Shown here: one piece after another, positions 44,003 through 50,571 of the stretch
How positions within the stretch are numbered: the first letter of the stretch is position 1
Layout: each line of letters opens with the position of its first letter
Assembly (NCBI GenBank): GCA_001897835.1
Contig: MKUN01000041.1
Location: 1 to 52,997 of the forward strand
Origin: Bacteroidetes bacterium 46-16
GTDB lineage: Bacteria; Bacteroidota; Bacteroidia; Chitinophagales; Chitinophagaceae
DNA length: 52,997 nt
Direction: 5' to 3'
Program-made: the position numbers and the translations under genes
Notes under the pieces: generated by a model
What the model saw: only the letters and a program-made list of their open reading frames with translations
The model's database searches: none
What the model was told of the DNA's origin: nothing

Positions 44003-44886
44003 TATGCTTTTGCCAGGTCTTTGTACATGATCTTTATCAGGCCGTCAGCAAGGCCTATCTTAGGCACATAGATCTCATCGGCATCGGCCCAGCGCATAAT
44101 GGATATGTATATCTGCAAGGCCGGTACAATAACATCGGCACGGTCGTCGCGAAAATGGTACAGATGCTTGCGCTCTTCCACGGTGGTATAGCTCAGTTCC
44201 TTATAATAGTCCTTAAGTAGTTCCACGGGCAGGGGTTTGCCCTCCTTGCGTTTCGAGATGGAGAATATCTTGTTGATATTACCACCGGTACCAATAGCTT
44301 CTATGGGCTGGTAGTCCTTCACATGGGTCTTGATGAACCACTTCATGTGCTCCCACTGCTCATCGGTCACCTTATCGTGCAGCATACGTATGGTGCCTAT
44401 GTTAAAGGACTCTTTGAAGATAAGCTGGTTTTGCGAATACAGGGTTATCTCTGTACTGCCACCACCCACATCCACATACAGGTAAGATTTATTGAGGCTC
44501 AGGTATTCGGCAATATGTGTCTCATAAAGGATGTTGGCCTCTTCCTGCCCGCTAATGATCTCTACTTTGATACCGGTAACCGCTTCGGCTTCAGCCAGTA
44601 TCTCTTTACTGTTTGTGGCATCGCGCATGGCCGATGTGGCACAGGCCCTTAAATGCTCTACCTTATATATATCCATCAATATCCGGTAGGCTTTCAGGGT
44701 CTCTATCAGCAAGGCCTTTTTTTCATCACTGATAAAACCTTTATCAAATACATCGAAACCGAGGCGCAAGGGTATACGGAGCAGTGTTAATTTTGTATAA
44801 TCCACCGTTCCGTCTTTGTATGTTGATGCTTCCGAAATGAGCAGTCTAGCAGCATTTGATCCTATATCAATAGCGGCGAGTATCAA
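44002..44886 (-). CDS. ppx: Ppx/GppA-family exopolyphosphatase
   Basis: The 294-aa ASKHA-fold phosphatase has the N-terminal AAIDIGSNAARLLI and the catalytic-site motif YVDVGGGSTEITL. It should release phosphate from polyphosphate or hydrolyse pppGpp. This short, two-domain form is usual in Bacteroidota. The start is a TTG at 44886 (MILAAIDIG), two bases after the ppk stop codon, and no ATG is available nearby. Synthesis and breakdown of polyphosphate are thus encoded in one operon. Confidence 0.93.
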   Translation of the reverse strand: MILAAIDIGSNAARLLISEASTYKDGTVDYTKLTLLRIPLRLGFDVFDKGFISDEKKALLIETLKAYRILMDIYKVEHLRACATSAMRDATNSKEILAEAEAVTGIKVEIISGQEEANILYETHIAEYLSLNKSYLYVDVGGGSTEITLYSQNQLIFKESFNIGTIRMLHDKVTDEQWEHMKWFIKTHVKDYQPIEAIGTGGNINKIFSISKRKEGKPLPVELLKDYYKELSYTTVEERKHLYHFRDDRADVIVPALQIYISIMRWADADEIYVPKIGLADGLIKIMYKDLAKA

Positions 44887-44888
44887 TC

Positions 44889-46958
44889 TCAGTAGTGTTT
44901 ATGACGTAAGTAATTATAAATAGCCAACTGAGACCGCACTTCCGTTTCACCCTCTTCACGAGGCACATAAGTGTTGCTCTGCTGGTTATCTAATATACGT
45001 CCTTTCACGTTCTCCGCAAGCTGTATGTTGAGAATATCTATTAATTCCTCCTTGATCTCCTCACTGTAAATAGGGCAAGCCGCCTCTATACGATGGTCGA
45101 GATTGCGCACCATCCAGTCGGCTGATGATATATATACTTTATTCTTATCACCGTTATGGAATACAAATACCCTGGCGTGCTCCAGGTACTCATCTATGAT
45201 ACTGAGCGCATTTATATTATCCTTTAATGATTTTTGACCTTTATACACACAACAGATACCCCTGATCACCATATCGATCTTGACCCCTGCCCTTGCAGCT
45301 TCGTATAGTTTGGCTATCAGCACTTCGTCCACCAGGCTATTCATTTTAAGCGTAATGGCTGCATCTTTCTTCTTAGCAGCCATCTTTATTTCCTCGTTGA
45401 TCAGGTTCAGGAAATATTTACGCATGTTTGTAGGTGCCACAGGCAGGGTCTTACACACTTTCAGGTTGTCGGTGCGCAGACTGCCGTTTTGCATAAAATC
45501 AAAGATCCGGTTTATATCGGCTATGATATTTTTATCGGTGGTGAGCAGGCAGTGGTCGCCATAGTACTTTGCCGTGTTTTCATTAAAATTACCTGTAGAC
45601 ACAATACCATACTGCCGCGTACGGTTGAACACCCGTTTTTTAATGACCCCAACTTTCGCATGCACCTTCATATCGGGCAGACCAAATATTACTTTTACGC
45701 CTTCCTCCTCCAGTCTTGTCTTCCACATCAGGTTGGCCTCTTCATCAAAGCGCGCACGTAGTTCAAGCACGACAAACACTTCCTTACCATTACGTACCGC
45801 ATTGATAAGCGCATTGATTATTTTAGAGTCTTTTGCCAGCCGGTAAGCAGTAAGGCTGATGCTCTGCACATAAGGGTCTATGGCTGCCTCGCGCAACAGG
45901 TCTATAATTGAGTCGAACGAATGATACGGGAAATGTAACATTACATCACGCTTTTCAAGTACATCCATAATGCGGCATGGCTGCTTTAACAAAGGATGTA
46001 TGAAGGGGCGCGGACGGGGCTTAAGATCTTTGAATACACTGGCCGGGAAATTCATAAAGTCCTTGAAATTATGAATCCGTCCACCAGCGATGATGTTATC
46101 TTTTTTATTGAGGTTAAGTCTTTTTATCAGGTAATCGCGCAGGCGTGGGTCTATCGACCTGTCGTATAGGAAACGTGTAGCACGGCCGCGTTTCCTGTTC
46201 TTTAACCCTTTTTCTATCTCGGTGATTATATTGGTATTCACATCGTTATCCAGGTCCAGCTCAGCATCGCGGGTCACCTTAATAATGTAGCCCAGGAAAC
46301 GGTTGAAGCCAAAGGGGGCAAATAGATTAGGCAGGTTATACCTGATGATATCCTCGAGCAGGATGATATCGGCCTTGCCCGGGTCCGAAGGCAGTATAAC
46401 GAAACGCGGCAATACCCTGTCGGGTATCTCGATAAGTGCATACCTGTGCGACATAGGATTGTTGGTATCACCCAGCACACAAGCCAGGTATATGGATTTA
46501 TCGCGCAAAAGAGGTATATGCGGTATACTCTCTATCATCAGCGGTACCACTTCCGTACGCACCTTCTCTTCAAAATAGGTCTTTACAAATCGTTTCTGTG
46601 CAACAGTGAGTTGTTTTTCATTGCGCATCCGGATACCATCTTTTGCCAGTTCTTTGATAATACCGGAGTAGGTGTTATCGAATGACGTTTGCTGAGTTAT
46701 TACCGTCTGTTGTATCTTCCTTAATATCTTATCCGGGTTCGCCTCCAGGTGCATCTTGGCGGCTTTACCGAGTTTCACCATTTTGTTGAGGGCGGCAACA
46801 CGTACACGAAAGAATTCGTCCTGGTTATTGGAAAATATACCGAGAAAACGAAGGCGGTCGTATATATGATTGGAAGGGTCTTTAGCCTCTTGCAGCACGC
46901 GGGCATTGAATGCCAGCCAACTGATATCCCTTATTATGGTTTGTTTTGTTTGCTTCAC
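44889..46958 (-). CDS. ppk1: Polyphosphate kinase 1
   Basis: The 689-aa enzyme polymerises the terminal phosphate of ATP into polyphosphate. The start is a GTG at 46958, supported by the family N-terminus REISWLAFN-like (here RDISWLAFNARVLQEA) and LGIFSNNQDEFFRVRVA. The two HKD-like phosphate-transfer sites are present: MKVHAKVGVIKKR and the later VFHNGDKNKVYISSADWMV. It forms an operon with ppx, separated by 2 bp. A -7-like element lies upstream at 46982-46989. Confidence 0.96.
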   Translation of the reverse strand: MKQTKQTIIRDISWLAFNARVLQEAKDPSNHIYDRLRFLGIFSNNQDEFFRVRVAALNKMVKLGKAAKMHLEANPDKILRKIQQTVITQQTSFDNTYSGIIKELAKDGIRMRNEKQLTVAQKRFVKTYFEEKVRTEVVPLMIESIPHIPLLRDKSIYLACVLGDTNNPMSHRYALIEIPDRVLPRFVILPSDPGKADIILLEDIIRYNLPNLFAPFGFNRFLGYIIKVTRDAELDLDNDVNTNIITEIEKGLKNRKRGRATRFLYDRSIDPRLRDYLIKRLNLNKKDNIIAGGRIHNFKDFMNFPASVFKDLKPRPRPFIHPLLKQPCRIMDVLEKRDVMLHFPYHSFDSIIDLLREAAIDPYVQSISLTAYRLAKDSKIINALINAVRNGKEVFVVLELRARFDEEANLMWKTRLEEEGVKVIFGLPDMKVHAKVGVIKKRVFNRTRQYGIVSTGNFNENTAKYYGDHCLLTTDKNIIADINRIFDFMQNGSLRTDNLKVCKTLPVAPTNMRKYFLNLINEEIKMAAKKKDAAITLKMNSLVDEVLIAKLYEAARAGVKIDMVIRGICCVYKGQKSLKDNINALSIIDEYLEHARVFVFHNGDKNKVYISSADWMVRNLDHRIEAACPIYSEEIKEELIDILNIQLAENVKGRILDNQQSNTYVPREEGETEVRSQLAIYNYLRHKHY

Positions 46959-46981
46959 CAGGCTGTGTTAATGAGTATCTA

Positions 46982-46989
46982 CAAAAATA
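46982..46989 (-). promoter_or_regulatory. Possible -7 element of the ppk1-ppx operon
   Basis: TATTTTTG on the minus strand matches TAnnTTTG, 23 bp before the GTG start. A -33 TTTG is not seen at the right spacing. Confidence 0.4.
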
Positions 46990-47038
46990 TACCTGTGGTT
47001 TATAGTATCAGGTATTCGCGGGGCAGGAAACAGTAATT

Positions 47039-47530
47039 TTACAATTTCTTAATATTCGCGATCAAAGCACTTGTGGAATAGCCTGGTACAAAAGGTATTA
47101 TCTCAACACTACCTCCATATTGTTGTACAAAATCCGCACCCACGATCTTATCTATGGTATAATCCCCTCCTTTTACCAATACATCAGGCCTTACGGTTCT
47201 GATCAGTTCCTCCGGTGTATCCTCATCAAACAGGCATACCGTATCTATACAGAGAAGCGCCGCAAGCTGAAAGGCCCTGTCCTGTTCATTGTTCATGGGG
47301 CGCCCTTCACCTTTAAGGCGCTTTACCGAAGCATCGGTATTCACACCGGCTACAAGTATATTACCGAAGTCCGCCGCTCTTGCAAGATAGTCAAGATGCC
47401 CGCGGTGTAATATATCAAAACAACCATTGGTGAATACGATCTTTTTACCAATTGTCCTCAATTGGTTACAATGATGCAATAATGCATCGCGGCTAATTAT
47501 CTTATTTTCTATCCACTGCAATTTCGACAT
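47039..47530 (-). CDS. rfaE2: D-glycero-beta-D-manno-heptose 1-phosphate adenylyltransferase
   Basis: The 163-aa nucleotidyltransferase activates heptose-1-phosphate as ADP-heptose for lipopolysaccharide synthesis. It has VFTNGCFDILHRGHLDYL with the HxGH catalytic motif, VAGVNTDASVKRLKG, and the C-terminal TPEELIRTVRPDVLVKGGDY. It corresponds to the C-terminal half of E. coli HldE; the kinase half is not in the window. Its start overlaps the upstream membrane-protein gene by 29 bp. It sits in a panD-led minus-strand group. Confidence 0.93.
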   Translation of the reverse strand: MSKLQWIENKIISRDALLHHCNQLRTIGKKIVFTNGCFDILHRGHLDYLARAADFGNILVAGVNTDASVKRLKGEGRPMNNEQDRAFQLAALLCIDTVCLFDEDTPEELIRTVRPDVLVKGGDYTIDKIVGADFVQQYGGSVEIIPFVPGYSTSALIANIKKL

Positions 47531-48509
47531 GTCGTTTCCTGTTATATACGTTTATCAACAACAAGGAGCATACCCCGAGAATAATTAAAATACCAGTCTG
47601 TGCAGCCCATGCTATCCAGCCAAATGCTTGTGCTGATACCTCACTGATGTTATATGCAGTTAGTATCTCAGCTACAAGCAGTGTATAGGCCCCTATCCCA
47701 CCCGGCGTAATGATCATTCCTACTGCACCATACACCAGGACCACCAGCGCCACCGAAGCAGCAAGATGCTCTGTGCCCTGCAAGCTGAGAAAGCCCAGAT
47801 ATATCTGTGCCGTGTACATGAACCAAATAAGAAATGTATAGCCAAGGAATGCCCCTCTTTTCTTCATGTGAAGGATCGACATAATCCCATGACTCATCTC
47901 ACGCATAAAGTGCCCCACCTTCGTTTCCTTGTGCCGCCTGTACACCAATATCAATGCTATGGCAATAACCGCAAGGCCGGCTAAAATACTCATGAGCACC
48001 ACCCGGTGACTTAATATCTTATCGTAAATACCCCGGGTAAGATCGGCTACATAGTCGCTGATCACATGGGCCTCTATAGTAAAGGCCGCAGCAGCGATCA
48101 CAAAAAGGCACAACAGGTCAAAGGCCCTTTCGGATACTATAGTACCCACCATTTTGTGCGCGGGCACTTTTTCATACCGGGCAAGTATAGTACACTTAGC
48201 CACCTCGCCGGCACGGGGCAGCACCAGGTTCATCACATAGCCTATTAACACAGCAAAAGTGGTATTGACCAGGCCGGGGTATATCTTAAGCGGCTCAAGC
48301 AGCAGGCGCCAGCGCAAGGCCCGAAAAATATGCGACAAAAAACCGGCTATGAAAATGGGAATGAGCAACCAGGCATTAACGCTTTGTATGGCGTTTACCA
48401 GTTCATCCCTTTGCTCAGGCTTTAAGGTAGTGATCATGTGAAATATGATCCATATACCAAGCCCCAGGAAAATCACATACTGTAATATGGTACCCAAGGC
48501 TTTTCTCAT
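47502..48509 (-). CDS. Flippase-like integral membrane protein (LPG-synthase TM-domain family)
   Basis: The 335-aa protein has about eight transmembrane helices and matches the family formed by the membrane domain of lysylphosphatidylglycerol synthase (YbhN/UPF0104-like). Family marks are SHIFRALRWRLLLEPL near residue 65, NLVLPRAGEVAKCTILARYE near 112, and the late ITPGGIGAYTLLVAEIL. Relatives move lipids between membrane leaflets or are found beside lipid glycosyltransferases; the substrate is unknown. It lies 19 bp after panD and overlaps rfaE2, consistent with envelope biosynthesis. Confidence 0.9.
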   Translation of the reverse strand: MRKALGTILQYVIFLGLGIWIIFHMITTLKPEQRDELVNAIQSVNAWLLIPIFIAGFLSHIFRALRWRLLLEPLKIYPGLVNTTFAVLIGYVMNLVLPRAGEVAKCTILARYEKVPAHKMVGTIVSERAFDLLCLFVIAAAAFTIEAHVISDYVADLTRGIYDKILSHRVVLMSILAGLAVIAIALILVYRRHKETKVGHFMREMSHGIMSILHMKKRGAFLGYTFLIWFMYTAQIYLGFLSLQGTEHLAASVALVVLVYGAVGMIITPGGIGAYTLLVAEILTAYNISEVSAQAFGWIAWAAQTGILIILGVCSLLLINVYNRKRHVEIAVDRK

Positions 48510-48528
48510 TGCCCTGTAAAGTTAACAA

Positions 48529-48873
48529 TTACAAACTATTATCTTCTTTCGGGAACACGATAACCGGTTTGTGATGTTTCGCAGCTTCAAAATCCATTAA
48601 AGCATAGGATATGACAATAACCGTATCACCTACAGATACCTTTCGTGATGCCGGCCCGTTCATACATATCATACCTGAGCCTCTTGTGCCTTTTATCACA
48701 TAGGTTTCGAGCCGCTCGCCATTGTCAATATCCAGCACCTGGACCTTTTCATTCTCTATCAGGTTAGCCGCTTCCATCAACGCTTCGTCTATCGTAATAC
48801 TGCCAATGTAGTGTAGGTTAGCTTCGGTAACCTTTACACGGTGTAGCTTGGACTTAAGTACTTGTATCTGCAT
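48529..48873 (-). CDS. panD: Aspartate 1-decarboxylase
   Basis: The 114-aa proenzyme makes beta-alanine for pantothenate and CoA. It self-cleaves at Gly24-Ser25 in [10 protein letters not shown] to form the catalytic pyruvoyl group on Ser25. Lys9 in [11 protein letters not shown] and the [16 protein letters not shown] segment are conserved. It is the first gene of the group with the flippase-like gene and rfaE2. A -7 box lies only 7 bp upstream of the ATG, so the transcript would be almost leaderless if that promoter is used. Confidence 0.96.
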   Translation of the reverse strand: MQIQVLKSKLHRVKVTEANLHYIGSITIDEALMEAANLIENEKVQVLDIDNGERLETYVIKGTRGSGMICMNGPASRKVSVGDTVIVISYALMDFEAAKHHKPVIVFPKEDNSL

Positions 48874-48880
48874 AGCGCCG

Positions 48881-48888
48881 CAAAGGTA
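48881..48888 (-). promoter_or_regulatory. Possible -7 element of panD
   Basis: TACCTTTG on the minus strand matches TAnnTTTG. The start codon is 7 bp downstream and there is no clear -33 box, so use of this promoter is uncertain. Confidence 0.4.
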
Positions 48889-48983
48889 CTGTTTTAGTTA
48901 ATATACTGATATGGAATGAGTTGATAGTTTTATGCTGGATACCTATAAAGATATTACACCGTTGGGCATGTATACATAAAAAG

Positions 48984-49010
48984 ATAGGGAACGATATGAT
49001 CGTTCCCTAT
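48984..49010 (-). terminator. Terminator of the ribosomal protein operon
   Basis: The 12-bp perfect arms ATAGGGAACGAT / ATCGTTCCCTAT have loop ATG. On the minus strand they lie 23 bp past the rplI stop codon and are followed by CTTTTTATG. Confidence 0.88.
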
Positions 49011-49033
49011 CAGTATAAACCAAAATGTCTATT

Positions 49034-49480
49034 CTATTCACCTACCACTTCAAATTCCAGCTCAAGCACATTGTCTTTACCAAAGTCCACCTGGGCTTTG
49101 TATGTACCTGCTTCTTTCACTTCATCTACTATACTGATACGGCGGCGGTCGATCTCATAGCCTTTTTGCTCACGTATGGCACGGGCCAGTTGTATCGCAG
49201 TAACCGAACCAAATATCTTACCGCTGGTGCCTACCTTAGCGCCAACCTTAACAGGCGATGCTTTCAGTACATCAGTAACCTTGGCTATTTCTGCCATCAG
49301 CTTTTCTTCTTTCTTAGCTTTCTGCTTGCGGCGCTCTTCCAGTATCTTCATGTTAGAACCGCTGGCCTCGATAGCATATTTCTGCGGTATCAGGTAGTTG
49401 CGGGCATATCCCGGCTTCACTTCTACCAGCTCATGGGCTGCGCCCAGGTTATCTACATCTTTTATAAGAATTATTTGCAT
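49034..49480 (-). CDS. rplI: 50S ribosomal protein L9
   Basis: The 148-aa protein of the large ribosomal subunit has the L9 signature KPGYARNYLIPQKYAIEA near the N-terminus, a long connecting helix (about 45-75, rich in Lys and Glu) and the C-terminal domain with GKIFGSVTAIQLARAIR. It is the last gene of the rpsF-rpsR-rplI operon, the usual order in this phylum, 6 bp after rpsR. Confidence 0.98.
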   Translation of the reverse strand: MQIILIKDVDNLGAAHELVEVKPGYARNYLIPQKYAIEASGSNMKILEERRKQKAKKEEKLMAEIAKVTDVLKASPVKVGAKVGTSGKIFGSVTAIQLARAIREQKGYEIDRRRISIVDEVKEAGTYKAQVDFGKDNVLELEFEVVGE

Positions 49481-49486
49481 GATTTT

Positions 49487-49753
49487 TTACTTTAAAAGGT
49501 CAGTAACATAAGGTAATAATGCCATCTGGCGGGCCTTTTTGATAGCCTGCGCCACTTTGCGCTGGTATTTGAGTGAGTTGCCGCTGATACGGCGGGGCAA
49601 CATTTTGCCCTGGTCATTCAAAAACTTCTTGAGGAACTCCGCGTCTTTATAATCGATGTATTTGATCCCCATTTTCTTAAAACGGCAGTATTTCTTCTGG
49701 CGTTTTTCTACACGGGTCGAGGTCAAAAATTTTATTTCGTTTTGCTTAGCCAT
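49487..49753 (-). CDS. rpsR: 30S ribosomal protein S18
   Basis: The 88-aa small-subunit protein has the S18 core [20 protein letters not shown] followed by [20 protein letters not shown] and the LLPYV ending. It binds S6 and 16S rRNA at the platform. It lies between rpsF and rplI, 24 bp after rpsF. Confidence 0.98.
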   Translation of the reverse strand: MAKQNEIKFLTSTRVEKRQKKYCRFKKMGIKYIDYKDAEFLKKFLNDQGKMLPRRISGNSLKYQRKVAQAIKKARQMALLPYVTDLLK

Positions 49754-49777
49754 TGTTTCAGATTTTTTTTAAACAGG

Positions 49778-50140
49778 TTAGGAAGCGGTTTCAACTTCAG
49801 CGGTTTTATTGCGCCTGCGTACGCTGTATTCTGCAGCATACTTATCAAGGCGGGTAACCATGTGACGCATCACGTTTTCATCACGGTTCATCTGTATCTC
49901 AAGTTTCGCGTTTACATCAGTAGCTGCTTTGTACTCGAGGAGCCAGTAAAGACCGGTTGTTTTTTTGTGGATGGGATAAGCCAGTGAGCGAAGGCCCCAT
50001 GCTTCCTGGTGCACTATTGTGCCACCGTGTTCTGTAATGAAGTCTGCAAACTTCTTTTGAGCCGCTTTATAGTCTTCTTCTGCCAGTACAGGCGTAAAGA
50101 TGACCATCAGCTCATAGCTTTGAAGATTTTCTGTTGCCAT
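49778..50140 (-). CDS. rpsF: 30S ribosomal protein S6
   Basis: The 120-aa protein has the S6 pattern YELMVIFTPVLAEEDYKAA, the conserved HQEAWGLRSLAYPIHKKTTG and YWLLEYKA. I start it at the ATG at 50140 (MATENLQSYEL); the frame continues to 50164, but the extra residues do not match the family. S6 forms a dimer with S18. In several phyla the S6:S18 pair binds its own mRNA leader, and a candidate leader lies just upstream. Confidence 0.97.
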   Translation of the reverse strand: MATENLQSYELMVIFTPVLAEEDYKAAQKKFADFITEHGGTIVHQEAWGLRSLAYPIHKKTTGLYWLLEYKAATDVNAKLEIQMNRDENVMRHMVTRLDKYAAEYSVRRRNKTAEVETAS

Positions 50141-50176
50141 AAAAAAATTAAAAAAGTTAAACAATATCCCATAAGC

Positions 50177-50232
50177 CCGGCCGCAACGCTGGATATCTTA
50201 TACATGGCCTGAACCATAAACAAGATAGCCGG
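50177..50232 (-). ncRNA. Candidate S6:S18-responsive mRNA leader of rpsF
   Basis: Between the promoter and rpsF the minus strand can fold into a hairpin whose arms ATCTTGTTTATGG and CCATGTATAAGAT pair at 12 of 13 positions around loop TTCAGG (50195-50226). The outer segments CCGGC (50228-50232) and GCCGG (50177-50181) can also pair and close the structure. An autoregulatory leader is known for rpsF in other bacteria and is marked by a CCG element. I see CCG in the outer arms but cannot align it to the known family without a covariance search. Confidence 0.5.
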
Positions 50233-50248
50233 AACTATTTTGGGACTG

Positions 50249-50281
50249 CAAAGGTAAGGTAAAAGATCGAAATAATACAAA
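50249..50281 (-). promoter_or_regulatory. Consensus promoter of the rpsF-rpsR-rplI operon
   Basis: On the minus strand TTTG (50278-50281), 21 nt, TACCTTTG (50249-50256) match TTTG-N19-21-TAnnTTTG exactly. This leaves a leader of about 100 nt before the rpsF ATG. Confidence 0.75.
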
Positions 50282-50571
50282 TAATAGTATAGTATAAGTT
50301 CCCGCGCTTAACGAATTCTGAAAACATTCAATGTAATGAATACGGAAACCATAAAAATAACAATGCGATAAAAATAAAATAACCGTTACCCGTATTATCA
50401 AACAGCAGGGCACAGTAAATAATATATCAATAACCTCCGCTTAAGAATGCCTTTCCCGGGGCAGTATATATAATGATATAGTAAAACACCCTTCTATACA
50501 CCATCGGTAATTTTGTTGCCGTATCGTTTTTGTATAGAACAAAGCATTTTTTTATTTAAAATCTCAGTACC
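50282..50571. other. AT-rich intergenic stretch, no gene found
   Basis: This part of the gap between rpsF and the right-edge surface-protein gene is AT-rich. I see no open frame with coding character, no tRNA, and no strong inverted repeat. It presumably holds the promoter of the surface-protein gene: a TTTG lies at 50529-50532, but the expected -7 box is poor. Confidence 0.5.
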
